From Alcanivorax sp. 24 (GTDB lineage: Bacteria > Pseudomonadota > Gammaproteobacteria > Pseudomonadales > Alcanivoracaceae), in assembly GCF_004360225.1 (NCBI RefSeq), contig NZ_SNUA01000001.1, forward strand, positions 62,001-126,000: a DNA stretch of 64,000 nt, in the 5' to 3' direction. The notes below the pieces were generated by a model. It was not told the DNA's origin and did not search any database. It was given only the letters and a program-made list of their open reading frames with translations. The translations under genes and the position numbers were made by a program. The first letter of the stretch is position 1. Each line of letters opens with the position of its first letter. Below are positions 16,441 to 25,588 of this stretch, in pieces.

Positions 16441-16925
16441 AATGCCTGGAGCGCCCGAAGCCCCTTGCCTTCGCGCTTTTCCCCCGCGCGTGAAGAAGGG
16501 CGACGTTTCGATGTTAAGCGGCTTTCGTGGGCTTCGCGAACCCCTCCTTAAGTCGCATGTTCATGTGAATAATTCTTCCAAAACAAGGGGTTGCATGCGA
16601 GTGGCTATGAACTGAAGTGTTTTGCGCCGTTTGTTGACGGTGTCGCCTGTTGTCGCGAGCGGGTGTTCACTGGCTGATGAGTTTCATGGAAAAGGCGAAA
16701 TGAAAAGAGGAGGGGGCGACGAAAAGAATTTCCAAATATGTCACGCCAGGACGAAATTGGTCGAAAATTGAGCAAAAAGAAAAGGGCCTAACATATTGTT
16801 GGGAAGAAAAAATCGTCCATACCGATAAGAATTATTTCAAAATAAAACCAAAAAATCGGTAAGTAAGCACGCACACTTAAAGAAGACCTCTGGAAAGCGG
16901 ATAGATTCCCCGCCTTGAAGGCAAA

Positions 16926-16941
16926 TCGTCGCTTCGGACGA
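16926..16941 (+). promoter_or_regulatory. TCGTC-N6-GACGA site, ligase/TRAP-1 operon
   Basis: TCGTCGCTTCGGACGA. A -10-like TAACAA at 16964-16969 puts the start near 16976 and the centre of the site near -42. No good -35 is present, as expected for an activated promoter. Confidence 0.8.
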
Positions 16942-16978
16942 CGAGTCTTTCCCGTTCGCCCCCTAACAATGGAAAGAG

Positions 16979-16986
16979 AAGAACAA
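16979..16986 (+). promoter_or_regulatory. CA motif in leader of ligase/TRAP-1 operon
   Basis: AAGAACAA matches AANAANAA, at the predicted 5' end of the transcript and about 35 bases before the start codon. Confidence 0.35.
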
Positions 16987-17020
16987 CATGGACCCGGCAG
17001 TCGGGAGAGATCAGTAATGG

Positions 17021-18643
17021 GTGACCTATATGGGTGACAAGGCCCCTTTCGCCGTTCGCCATGAGTATCACTTTGGCGATCGTCTGGTGCGCTGCTACGC
17101 GTCCAGACCGGCCAATCTGTTGGCTTCCTTTCGCCGTGCCGTGAGTCAGGCGCCGAACAAGGAGTGTCTGGTCTGCGATGGCCAGCGGTTCACGTATCGG
17201 GAGGCCAATCGGCGTGTGCAACATATCGCGGCCCAGTTGGCGCGGCGTGGCGTGGTAGCCGGTGACCGGGTCGCCTTGCTGATGGCCAACAGCAACGAGT
17301 TCGTGTTGGCGCTGCTGGGAGCGTTGCGGCTTGGCGCCATCGTGGTGCCGGTCAATATCCGGGAATCGAAATCCGGGCTCGCCTACATCCTTTATCATTG
17401 TCAGGCCAAGGCGCTGATTCACGACCATGCCCAGAGCGACAAGGTCAGCGGCCGCGAGACCTTGCCGGCGCTGGCTTTCCGTTTCGTGGTGGGAGATCGG
17501 GTCGCTGGCACCGAGCCTTTCGAGGCTCTGTTGAAAGAGGGGGCGCCGCGTCTGCCTTTGCCCTCCCTGCAAGAAGATGATACCGCCATTCTGCTGTATA
17601 CCTCGGGCACCACCGGGCGCCCCAAGGGAGTACGCCTGACCCATCTGAATCTGCTGCACAGCCTGATCCACTTCGAGCAGTCCATGGCGCTTGGTGACGA
17701 TGAGCGCTCCTTGTTAGTGGTGCCGGCGAGTCATGTCACCGGTGTGGTGGCCGTGATTCTGACCCTGTTCCATGTGGGCGGGTGCGTGGTGATCCAGCGG
17801 GAGTTCGACGCCCAGCGTTTCCTGGCGCTGGCTGATCGGGAACGGATCACGCACACGGTGATGGTGCCCGCCATGTACAACCTCTGTCTGCTGAGGGCGG
17901 ACTTCGATCAATTTGATCTGTCCGCCTGGCGTCTGGGCGGTTTCGGCGGCGCGCCCATGCCGGAGGCCACCATCAGGCGGTTGGCTGACCGCTTGCCGAA
18001 CCTGCGGTTGGTTAACGCATACGGGGCCACCGAAACCTGCTCACCGGCCACCATCCTGCCATTGGGTGAGGCTGCTCGGCGCGCCGACAGTGTCGGCAGG
18101 GTAGTCACGTGCGGTGACATCAAGGTGATGGACTCCAATGGCCGCGAACGGCCGCCGGGCGAAGCTGGCGAATTGTGGATCGCCGGCCCCATGGTGACGC
18201 CGGGATATTGGAACAATGCGGAGGCGGATCGCGCGGAATTCGCCGGTGGCTACTGGCGTTCCGGTGACATCGGTTCGGTGGACGAGGAAGGTTACGTGCG
18301 TGTGCTGGACCGCAAGAAGGACATGATCAATCGTGCTGGCTACAACGTCTACAGCGCCGAGTTGGAAGGGCTGCTGCAAGGGCTCGACGGGGTGATCGAG
18401 AGTGCCGCGGTGGCTCGGCCCGACCCGGTGCTGGGTGAGAAAATCCAGCTGTTCGTGGTCAGTGACGACCCGACGCTCAGCGCCGCCCGGCTCAAGGCCT
18501 ACTGCGCGGAACATCTGGCCGATTACAAAATCCCTGATTTCATCGATTTTCTTGAAGAGCCGCTGCCCCGTAACGCCAATGGCAAGGTGTTGAAAGCGCA
18601 ATTGAGGCAGCGTCTCGGCGATACCCAAACGGCGTCCGGCTAG
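17021..18643 (+). CDS. AMP-forming acyl-CoA ligase, class I adenylate-forming
   Basis: 540 residues. The P-loop-like YTSGTTGRPKG near residue 193, the YGATETC motif, the GYWRSGD hinge and the C-terminal catalytic lysine in NANGKVLK are all intact, so it should activate a carboxylic acid to its CoA thioester through an acyl-AMP. GTG 17021 is used (GGAGAG eleven bases before); ATG 17030 is an alternative. It is first in an operon with TRAP genes P, M and Q, suggesting that the imported acid is its substrate. Confidence 0.85.
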   Translation: MTYMGDKAPFAVRHEYHFGDRLVRCYASRPANLLASFRRAVSQAPNKECLVCDGQRFTYREANRRVQHIAAQLARRGVVAGDRVALLMANSNEFVLALLGALRLGAIVVPVNIRESKSGLAYILYHCQAKALIHDHAQSDKVSGRETLPALAFRFVVGDRVAGTEPFEALLKEGAPRLPLPSLQEDDTAILLYTSGTTGRPKGVRLTHLNLLHSLIHFEQSMALGDDERSLLVVPASHVTGVVAVILTLFHVGGCVVIQREFDAQRFLALADRERITHTVMVPAMYNLCLLRADFDQFDLSAWRLGGFGGAPMPEATIRRLADRLPNLRLVNAYGATETCSPATILPLGEAARRADSVGRVVTCGDIKVMDSNGRERPPGEAGELWIAGPMVTPGYWNNAEADRAEFAGGYWRSGDIGSVDEEGYVRVLDRKKDMINRAGYNVYSAELEGLLQGLDGVIESAAVARPDPVLGEKIQLFVVSDDPTLSAARLKAYCAEHLADYKIPDFIDFLEEPLPRNANGKVLKAQLRQRLGDTQTASG

Positions 18644-18737
18644 GCCACGGCGGTTCACCGCAACCGCCGGAGGATGGTTCCTGCGCTCCCAACATCGACA
18701 CGGATAAGCCGGTTGCGTTGCCGGGGAGGACATCTTT

Positions 18738-19817
18738 ATGCGCATGGTACGTTTGCTTCTGGTTATGGCACTCACGGCGATATCGGCGGTGTCCGCCGCC
18801 GCGCCGCTGAGAATTTCCGCCGGCATGGGGCAGCAGCACTTCTGGGTCGGCCAGCACATGGACCCGTTCGTGGACGCCATGGAAAAGGAAACGGACCTTT
18901 CCTTCGTACGTTTCTATTCCGGTTCCCTGGTGACGCCGGGACGGGAGTGGGATGCACTGAAGACGGGCACGATTTCGGTGGCCGCGCCACTGCTGGCGCC
19001 CTACCACGAAGGCAGTTTCCCACTGTCCGATGTGACCCAGTTGCCCACGCTGAATACCACTTCGGTGATGGTCACCAAGGCGCTTCAGACGCTGATGGAC
19101 TCCGATCAGGAACTGGCGGACGGCAAGACCTTTTACCAGTATGAGTTGGCCAGCAAGGGGCTGCGCGGCTGGCCCCTGGGGGCCACTTCCGCGTATTCGT
19201 TATCCACCATCGGCAGGGTGCTGGATTCTCCGGATGACCTGAAAGGCGCGCCGATCCGTGCCGGTTCCGCGCTGCACACCATACTGCTGCAGGAACTGGG
19301 CGCGACGCCAGTGACCATGACCAGCGCCGACTCCTACGAGGCGCTGTCCCGCAAGACGGTGATTGGCACCATCCTGTCGGTGGCGGATTGGCCGTCGTAC
19401 TCGTTCGAGGACCTGCTCAAGTACACCATCACCGGCATTTCCATGGGACATTGGGAAAGCTACCTGGCGGTCACCGACCAGACCTGGAACGGATTGACCG
19501 AACAACAGCGCGCCACCTGGGACCGGGTGGCGCGGCAAATAGCTCTGGATAACGCGGCCCATATTGACCAGCAGGAAGAGGCGGTGCGGGCCAGAACCCA
19601 GAAGGCGGGCGCCACCTTCGTGGAATTGAGCGAGTTGTCCGATGACATGGCCCGGCATCTGCAGGATGCCGCCAGCCGTACCTGGATTCGCTGGATCGAG
19701 CAGATGGAGCAGGCCGGGCATCCGGGTAAAGCCACCGCGCGCCTGTGGGCGGAGCTGATTGAAGAGCTGGGCGGCACCATTCCGCGGAGTGCCGTGGATT
19801 ACCTTGAGAAGGATTGA
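18738..19817 (+). CDS. TRAP transporter substrate-binding protein (DctP family), system 1
   Basis: 359 residues with a signal peptide ending VSAAA. DctP-type features include the GSLVTPGREWDALKTG segment, the LKGAPIRAGS motif that carries the carboxylate-binding arginine (R in PIRAG) and a long C-terminal helix. GGGGAGGA precedes the ATG. It lies between the ligase and the DctM gene, so the operon is ligase-P-M-Q. The ligand should be an organic acid. Confidence 0.85.
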   Translation: MRMVRLLLVMALTAISAVSAAAPLRISAGMGQQHFWVGQHMDPFVDAMEKETDLSFVRFYSGSLVTPGREWDALKTGTISVAAPLLAPYHEGSFPLSDVTQLPTLNTTSVMVTKALQTLMDSDQELADGKTFYQYELASKGLRGWPLGATSAYSLSTIGRVLDSPDDLKGAPIRAGSALHTILLQELGATPVTMTSADSYEALSRKTVIGTILSVADWPSYSFEDLLKYTITGISMGHWESYLAVTDQTWNGLTEQQRATWDRVARQIALDNAAHIDQQEEAVRARTQKAGATFVELSELSDDMARHLQDAASRTWIRWIEQMEQAGHPGKATARLWAELIEELGGTIPRSAVDYLEKD

Positions 19818-19826
19818 GCCGGTGCC

Positions 19827-21137
19827 ATGTCGAATACGCAGATAATCTGGATGGTGCTGGCCTGGTTCGCCGCCTTTCTGGTGCTTGGTCAGAACGTGGC
19901 CACGGTGCTGTTTGGCGCCGGCATGCTGGGTATCGTGCTGGTGGTCGGCGTCGATGTGCTCGGCGGGATTCTTGGTTCCGATACCTTCTACACCGCGTCG
20001 ATTTACTCCCTCTCGATCGTGCCGCTGTATTTGCTGATGGCTCAGTTGCTGTTGCGCGGCGGCGTGATACGGGATCTGTTCGCGGTGGGCCACAGGTTGT
20101 CGGGTTATCGGCGCTTCCCATTGGGCGTGGCGACCATCGTCACCGGCTCGTTACTGGGCGCGGTGTCAGGTTCCGGCGCCGCCAGCTCCGCTTCGTTGGC
20201 CTCCCTGGCCTCGCCGGAGCTGGAAAAACTGGGTTACACCCGGCGTTTCTCGTTGAGCCTCTCGGCGGTGGCCGGCTCGCTGTCGGCGATCATTCCACCG
20301 AGTTTGATCATGATTATTTATGGTTCGCTGGCGTCGGTGCCCATCGGTCATCTGTTCATCGGCGCGATCGGGCCGGGGCTGTTGTGCATCGTGATCTATA
20401 TCATCTGTCTGCGACTGTTTGGCGAATTGCGCGAGGGCGCGGTGGATGGTCAGGCGCCGGAGCAGGCGCCGCCCTCCGGGGAAGCCCGTCGCAGCATGAC
20501 CGCTTTTTTGTTCGTGGTGGCACTGATGCTGATTGTGTTTGGCGGCATCTACGGTGGTGTGGTGACGGTGGCGGAGGCCGGCGCACTCGGCGCCTTCACC
20601 GCCATGGCCGGCATGATGTTGATGAGAAGGGTCAATGTGCGCGGTTTGTTCGAGGCGCTGGCGGAGTCCGTGAAGGTTACCGCCACGTTGATGATGCTGG
20701 TGCTTGGCGCCAAGATTTTCGCCCGCTTTCTGACCTTTTCCCGCTTGCCCAATGAGCTGCTGTCACTGATGGATCCGATACTGGGGCATCCCAATGTGGT
20801 GGCGGCGATCCTGATGGCGGTGTTTTTTCTCGGTGGCATGTTCCTGGAATCGGCGGCGGTGATCGTACTGTTGGTGCCGATCATTTTGCCGTTATTGCAA
20901 AGTGCCGGCATCGACCTGTTGTGGTTCGGGGTGGTGGCGTCGTTGATGATCGCGCTGGGACTGCTCACGCCCCCGGTGGGGTTGGCCACTTTCGCCGCCG
21001 CCAGCGCCGGCAACTATCCGGTGGCGCGGGTATTCCGGTCCGCCAGCCTGTTCGCGCTGGTGGCCGGCGTGGTGCTGACTGTTCTGCTGATCAGCTATCC
21101 CGCTCTGATTACCTGGCTGCCACAGCAAATTCGCTGA
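19827..21137 (+). CDS. TRAP transporter large permease (DctM), system 1
   Basis: 436 residues with about twelve hydrophobic segments. The GSGAASSASLASLASPE stretch after helix 4 and IIPPSLIMIIYG are DctM hallmarks of the sodium-coupled membrane domain. It begins nine bases after the P gene. The small Q subunit follows instead of preceding it, which is less common than P-Q-M. Confidence 0.92.
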   Translation: MSNTQIIWMVLAWFAAFLVLGQNVATVLFGAGMLGIVLVVGVDVLGGILGSDTFYTASIYSLSIVPLYLLMAQLLLRGGVIRDLFAVGHRLSGYRRFPLGVATIVTGSLLGAVSGSGAASSASLASLASPELEKLGYTRRFSLSLSAVAGSLSAIIPPSLIMIIYGSLASVPIGHLFIGAIGPGLLCIVIYIICLRLFGELREGAVDGQAPEQAPPSGEARRSMTAFLFVVALMLIVFGGIYGGVVTVAEAGALGAFTAMAGMMLMRRVNVRGLFEALAESVKVTATLMMLVLGAKIFARFLTFSRLPNELLSLMDPILGHPNVVAAILMAVFFLGGMFLESAAVIVLLVPIILPLLQSAGIDLLWFGVVASLMIALGLLTPPVGLATFAAASAGNYPVARVFRSASLFALVAGVVLTVLLISYPALITWLPQQIR

Positions 21138-21157
21138 GCCGCGCGAGAGGAGAAACC

Positions 21158-21682
21158 ATGGTGTTCTGGAAAGCCATTGACCGGTTGGAAGGTGGTCTGG
21201 CCTCGGTGGGCGCCGGCCTCTGCCTGTTTCTGATCATGATGATCACGGTGATCGGCGTGCTCGGTCGTTACTTATTGGGGATGGACCTGATTCCCGGTGG
21301 TTACAACATGATCGAACGTATGCTGTTTCCCCTGTTGGTGTTCTGGGCGGTGCCGCTGGGGCATCGGCAGGGCACCTTTCCCCGCTTCGATATTCTGGCT
21401 GACAAGCTGTCGCCGGGATGGGCGCGAGCGGTGGCGGTGCTGGTGCTGACCGTGGAGATCGTGATCTTCGCCGTATTGCTCTGGTATCTGTGGCAATTCG
21501 CCTGGGATGCGGCGCAAAGCGCCCGGCAGATGCAGATCGGTACCCGCTTGTGGCCGGTATGGCCGGTGATGTTGATGATGCCGCTGGCGTTCGCGCTGAT
21601 GTTGCTGGAGATGGTGCGGCTATGGTGGGAGGCCCTGGCCGGCCGCCAAGCCGGCGCCGGTGATGTTGAGACCAGTGGCTAG
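21158..21682 (+). CDS. TRAP transporter small permease (DctQ), system 1
   Basis: 174 residues with four predicted membrane helices and the DctQ motif region GVLGRYLLGMDLIPGG in helix 1-2. The start ATG at 21158 is preceded by GAGAGGAGA. It is the last gene of the ligase-P-M-Q operon and is followed by a convergent LysE gene. Confidence 0.85.
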   Translation: MVFWKAIDRLEGGLASVGAGLCLFLIMMITVIGVLGRYLLGMDLIPGGYNMIERMLFPLLVFWAVPLGHRQGTFPRFDILADKLSPGWARAVAVLVLTVEIVIFAVLLWYLWQFAWDAAQSARQMQIGTRLWPVWPVMLMMPLAFALMLLEMVRLWWEALAGRQAGAGDVETSG

Positions 21683-21727
21683 AGGAGGCGGTCCGCTTCG
21701 CGGCGGGCCCGCCAATTCGCGTGCCGC

Positions 21728-22360
21728 TCAGAACGGGCGGCTCATGGCCAGGCGCAGGGCGAATCCGATCAGAACAGTGGCGAACAGGCCGCGCTGAAGC
21801 CGCTGCGCCCAGGGGCGATGTTGCATCCACAGGCCGAGTGCGCGGCCGCCGGCGATATAGAGCAGGTCAAACAAGACGCCCAGGCCTACCAGAATCGTCC
21901 CCAGCACTAGAAACTGCGTGCCCACCGAGCCGTTGTCGATATCGACGAACTGGGGCAGCAACACGGAGCAGAACAGCAGCGATTTGGGATTGGTGAAATT
22001 GGTCAGCAAGCCACGCCAGGCCGCCGAGCGATAGGCTCGGGGCGGGCTCCCCAGTAGCGCCGCCGAATCCTCCAGCGACCAGGATGAGGCGCGGCCGATC
22101 TTGATGCCGAGCCAGACCAGATAGAGTACCCCGATCCAGCGAACCAGCTCGAATAGCCACGGTGAGGTTTTCAGCAACGCGGCCAGACCGGCGGCCGCCA
22201 TGACCACATGGGTCCCACGGGCCACCGCCAGCCCCGCCGCAGTCGCCAGACCCTGGGCGCGTCCCCTGACACTGGCGGTCTCCAGTACCAGAACCAGGTC
22301 CGGACCGGGTATCAGATAAGCCACCACCAGGGCGCCGATAAACATTTCAAGATGGGCCAT
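21728..22360 (-). CDS. LysE/RhtB-family amino-acid exporter
   Basis: 210 residues, the usual family length, with six hydrophobic segments and the signature LIPGPDLVLVL near the N-terminus and NFTNPKSLLF in the middle. The start at 22360 was preferred over 22393 because it gives the family start MAHLEMF. It is divergent from an Lrp/AsnC gene, a common pairing in which the regulator controls the exporter. Not obviously part of the acid catabolic island. Confidence 0.88.
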   Translation of the reverse strand: MAHLEMFIGALVVAYLIPGPDLVLVLETASVRGRAQGLATAAGLAVARGTHVVMAAAGLAALLKTSPWLFELVRWIGVLYLVWLGIKIGRASSWSLEDSAALLGSPPRAYRSAAWRGLLTNFTNPKSLLFCSVLLPQFVDIDNGSVGTQFLVLGTILVGLGVLFDLLYIAGGRALGLWMQHRPWAQRLQRGLFATVLIGFALRLAMSRPF

Positions 22361-22495
22361 GCTCAGTAGGGTCCGAGTGCTTTTCCATGGCACTAAAGGG
22401 TACGGGCTCCGTGGATGGGCCGGATTGCGTTTTGGTGGGTGATGGCGCCGTATGGTGGCATATAATGCTAATGGCCAACCTGAAAGGAGCTATTT

Positions 22496-22987
22496 ATGCC
22501 AGAAATGAAATTGGACAATCTGGACCGGCGGATTCTGACCGCGTTGCAGCGGGACGGCAGGTTGAGCAACGTTCAGCTGTCCGAGGAGGTGGGGCTATCG
22601 CCGTCACCCTGTTTACGCCGGGTTCGCCTACTGGAGCGAAGCGGGATCATTCGCGGCTACCGCGCCGAGCTGGACCGCGCCGGGGTGGGGCTGGGGTTGA
22701 CGGTTTTCGTCGGCATCAAAGTGGGGCAGCACGATGACGAGGCGGACAGCGCCTTCCGCGGCGCCGTGGCGGATCTGCCGGAGGTGGTGGCCTGTTATCT
22801 GCTTTCCGGAGAGTCGGACTTTCTGCTGCAAGTGGTGGTGCCGGATCTGCCCGCCTACGAACGGTTTTTGCGCGGCACTTTGCTGAAACTTCCTGGTGTC
22901 ATCGATATCCGCAGCAACTTCGCCATTTCCACGGTCAAGCGGGAAACCGCTTTGTCGCTGGCGCATCTGCCGGGGGCGGCGGGATGA
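22496..22987 (+). CDS. Lrp/AsnC-family transcriptional regulator
   Basis: 163 residues: N-terminal HTH (LDNLDRRILTALQRDGR with VGLSPSPCLRRVRLLE, about residues 5-55) and a C-terminal RAM domain (CYLLSGESDFLLQVV). AAAGGAG precedes the ATG. It is divergent from the LysE gene with 135 bp between, and is probably its amino-acid-responsive regulator. Confidence 0.92.
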   Translation: MPEMKLDNLDRRILTALQRDGRLSNVQLSEEVGLSPSPCLRRVRLLERSGIIRGYRAELDRAGVGLGLTVFVGIKVGQHDDEADSAFRGAVADLPEVVACYLLSGESDFLLQVVVPDLPAYERFLRGTLLKLPGVIDIRSNFAISTVKRETALSLAHLPGAAG

Positions 22988-23016
22988 TGGGACGGAGGGG
23001 CCGGAGCCCCTCCTGA

Positions 23017-23700
23017 TCATAGTCCTTGGAACTCGGCGATCTCATCCAGTGGCGCCCGTTTGGCGCGCAGCTGATTCACCTCCGCGCTCTCGTCCCGGTA
23101 ACCAATGGCCATACCGGTGAACAGCATCCACTCATCCGGCGTCTGCAGGAATTCGCCCAGGGTTTGCGGATACAGCGACCAGCATTCCTGCGGGCAGCTG
23201 TCCAGACCGGCTTCACGCAGCAGCAGCATCACCGATTGCAGGTACATGCCCAGGTCCGACCATTGCGGCGGCCCCATGGTGCGGTGCACATAGCAAAACA
23301 GGGCCACCGGTGCTCCAAAGAACTGGAAGTTGTTGGCGAACCAGCGTAACCGTGCCGCCTTGTCCTCGCGGGGAATGCCAAGCAGGCCATACATGTCCTC
23401 GCCGACCTGAAAACGCCGGTCCCGGTAGGGGGCGGTCAGGTTCGGCGGATAGACGTCGTACTCCCTGTTTTCCCCACCAGGTGAGTCTTGCAGGCGCTCA
23501 CGCATGATTGCCTTGAACTGGTCCAGGCGCTCGCCCCCCACCACATAAAGGTGCCAGGGCTGCAGATTGCCTCCGGACGGGGCCCGGGTGGCTTTTTCCA
23601 GAACGGCGCGCAGCAGGGCGCCGTCCACCGGACGATCCTGAAAAGCGCGGATCGAGCGCCGGGATTCCAGTGCCTCACTGACGGTTTTGGCATCGGTCAT
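23017..23700 (-). CDS. Nitroreductase-family flavoprotein
   Basis: 227 residues with the FMN-binding start RRSIRAFQDRPV and APSGGNLQPWHLYVV, and a second flavin segment near ECWSLYPQ. Enzymes of this family reduce nitro groups, quinones or enones with NAD(P)H. It is the third gene of a minus-strand operon (SDR, isomerase-like crotonase, this gene) driven from the promoter with the TCGTC site at 25492, so a role in reducing an unsaturated CoA or enone intermediate is possible but not shown. Confidence 0.85.
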   Translation of the reverse strand: MTDAKTVSEALESRRSIRAFQDRPVDGALLRAVLEKATRAPSGGNLQPWHLYVVGGERLDQFKAIMRERLQDSPGGENREYDVYPPNLTAPYRDRRFQVGEDMYGLLGIPREDKAARLRWFANNFQFFGAPVALFCYVHRTMGPPQWSDLGMYLQSVMLLLREAGLDSCPQECWSLYPQTLGEFLQTPDEWMLFTGMAIGYRDESAEVNQLRAKRAPLDEIAEFQGL

Positions 23701-23706
23701 CGGGCA

Positions 23707-24585
23707 TCACTCCTTAAACGGCGGTTCGCTCTGCCATTCGAAGCAGTCGGGCATGTCGGTGGAAACACGGTCGGGGAAGTTCGCCGGGCGTTTTTCCAGG
23801 AAGGAATTGACTCCCTCCCGCACGTCCTCGGAGCCGCCCCGGGATTTCATGGTCGCGCTGTCCAACCGGTGGGCTTCCATGGGGTGGGAGGCGCCGGCCA
23901 TGCGCCAGATCATCTGCCGCATGGCGGCAATGGACACGGCGGAGGTCTGATCGGCGAACTCGCGAGCCAGTTTCACGGCCTCGCCGTACAGCTCATCGGC
24001 GGGATGCACGGAACGCACCAGGCCACGCTCCTTCGCTTCCTGAGCGTTGAAGACGCGGCCGGTGAAGCACCATTCCAGCGCCGAGGAAATGCCCACCACC
24101 CGGCTCAGGAACCAGGAAGACGCCGCCTCGTTGACGATGCCCCGCTTGGAGAAAACAAAGCCGAAACGGGCGTTGTCGGCGGCAAGCCGTACGTCCATGG
24201 GCAACTGCATGGTGATCCCGACACCTACCGCGGCGCCGTTGACGGCGGCGATCACCGGCTTGAGGCTGCGGTAGATACGCAGGGCGACCTGGCCGCCGCC
24301 GTCACGGTGAGCGTCGTCCGGGTTGGCGCCTTCGCCGCCGCGTTTCTTGTAGTCGAAGGTGTCGCCGCCGGAGGCCAGGTCGGCGCCGGCGCAGAAGGCA
24401 CGGCCCTTGCCGGTGACGATCACCGCGCGCACCTCGTCGGTGGTGTCGGTGAAATCAAAGGCGGCGATCAGTTCGTCCTTCATCTCCCGGGTAAAGGCGT
24501 TCATGCGGTCCGGGCGATTGAGATAAAGGGTGGCGATACCGTCATCGACGGTCAGTTCCAGAGTTTGAAAGGAAGGAATTTCCAT
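23707..24585 (-). CDS. Crotonase-family protein, enoyl-CoA isomerase-like
   Basis: 292 residues. Crotonase landmarks: LNRPDRMNAF, GRAFCAGADL for the CoA and oxyanion region, and NGAAVGVGITM. At the position of the first hydratase glutamate there is no Glu (GVGITMQLP), and at the second there is KRGIVNEAASSWFL, whose Glu fits the position used by delta3-delta2-enoyl-CoA isomerases (SPEGCSS type). It is therefore read as an isomerase rather than a hydratase. The ATG at 24585 follows GGGAG. Middle gene of the SDR-isomerase-nitroreductase operon. Confidence 0.82.
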   Translation of the reverse strand: MEIPSFQTLELTVDDGIATLYLNRPDRMNAFTREMKDELIAAFDFTDTTDEVRAVIVTGKGRAFCAGADLASGGDTFDYKKRGGEGANPDDAHRDGGGQVALRIYRSLKPVIAAVNGAAVGVGITMQLPMDVRLAADNARFGFVFSKRGIVNEAASSWFLSRVVGISSALEWCFTGRVFNAQEAKERGLVRSVHPADELYGEAVKLAREFADQTSAVSIAAMRQMIWRMAGASHPMEAHRLDSATMKSRGGSEDVREGVNSFLEKRPANFPDRVSTDMPDCFEWQSEPPFKE

Positions 24586-24620
24586 GGTGGCTCCCGAGTA
24601 CAAAAAAAGGTAAAGGACGG

Positions 24621-25424
24621 TCAGCCCGCGATCATCGCGGAAGCGCCGCCGTCCACCAGCAAAAACTGGCCAGTGGTGTGCTTGCCGGCGTCCGAAGCAA
24701 ACAGAAGCGCCACGCCCTTGAGCCCTTCCTCGTCACCGATCTGGTTGAGGGGGACCCGCCGTGCCAGGCCTTCGTCGCCGTGCCGCTCACTAAGGTAGCG
24801 GGACATCTTGCTGGGGAACACCCCCGGGCCGATGGCATTGACGGTAATATTGTAAGCACCCCATTCCGCCGCCAGGGCCCGGGTGAAGGTGACCACCGCG
24901 CCCTTACTGGTGCTGTAGCCCACCGCCTGCATCAGATCACGGTTGCCACCGAGCGCGGCGTTGGAGGCAATGTTGACGATGCGGCCGTAGCGGCGCGGGA
25001 TCATGCTCAGGCGGCCGATCTCCCGGGTTAGCAGAAACAGGTTGCGAACGTTGAGGGTCATCACCTTGTCCCAGCCGTCCATGGGATAGTCCTCCGCCGG
25101 AGCCCCCCAGGTGGCGCCGGCGTTGTTGACCAGAATGTCCACATGGCCGAGTTCCTTGACCGCCTGCTCCGCCAGACTCAGCACATGCGCCTCCTGGGAG
25201 AGATCGGCCGGCAGCAGTAGCACCTCGACACCCCGTTGGCGCAGATGTTCGGCGGCTTCCTCCAGTTCTTTGACCTTGCGGGCACTGATCGCCACGCGGG
25301 CCCCGGCTTCGCCGAGAGCCTCCGCCATCTGCAGGCCGAGACCACGCGAGCCGCCGGTGACCAGGGCGGTTTTGCCGGTGAGATCGAAAAGGGCTTGGAC
25401 GGTACGTACGGGCTGCTCGCTCAT
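24621..25424 (-). CDS. Short-chain dehydrogenase/reductase (SDR)
   Basis: 267 residues. Classical SDR features are the cofactor motif TGGSRGLG near residue 24, NNAG, and the active-site pair in the YSTSK sequence (Tyr-x3-Lys), with VDGG near the end. It is the first gene of a minus-strand operon whose promoter carries a TCGTC site at 25492. Likely a hydroxyacyl-CoA or alcohol dehydrogenase of the pathway; the exact substrate is not visible. Confidence 0.86.
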   Translation of the reverse strand: MSEQPVRTVQALFDLTGKTALVTGGSRGLGLQMAEALGEAGARVAISARKVKELEEAAEHLRQRGVEVLLLPADLSQEAHVLSLAEQAVKELGHVDILVNNAGATWGAPAEDYPMDGWDKVMTLNVRNLFLLTREIGRLSMIPRRYGRIVNIASNAALGGNRDLMQAVGYSTSKGAVVTFTRALAAEWGAYNITVNAIGPGVFPSKMSRYLSERHGDEGLARRVPLNQIGDEEGLKGVALLFASDAGKHTTGQFLLVDGGASAMIAG

Positions 25425-25491
25425 GGCAGGGCCTTCTCCGCTGTGCTGGACATGGGGGATACAGATTCACGACCCCGGTGACAGGCGGCAA

Positions 25492-25507
25492 TCGTCGGTT
25501 AGGACGA
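25492..25507 (-). promoter_or_regulatory. TCGTC-N6-GACGA site, SDR/isomerase/nitroreductase operon
   Basis: TCGTCGGTTAGGACGA. It is followed on the minus strand by TTGCCG and a GAATCT -10-like sequence 17 bp later. It is one of two copies, 17 bp apart centre to centre, in the divergent promoter region. Confidence 0.75.
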
Positions 25508-25508
25508 A

Positions 25509-25524
25509 TCGTCTTTTCGGACGA
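25509..25524 (+). promoter_or_regulatory. TCGTC-N6-GACGA site, PaaG-like crotonase gene
   Basis: TCGTCTTTTCGGACGA. A -10-like AACGAT (25545-25550) puts the centre of the site near -40. Confidence 0.75.
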
Positions 25525-25588
25525 CGCCCGCCAGGGGGCTTCCCAACGATGATGCGGAGCCACTTCATTTGGCCTGCAAGGAGTCACC

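Larger units (their letters stand above)
16196..17020. other. Divergent control region between porin 2 and the ligase/TRAP operon
   Basis: 825 bases containing the porin 2 leader and site, an AT-rich stretch (about 16560-16880) and the site and promoter of the plus-strand operon. No convincing gene seen. Confidence 0.6.
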
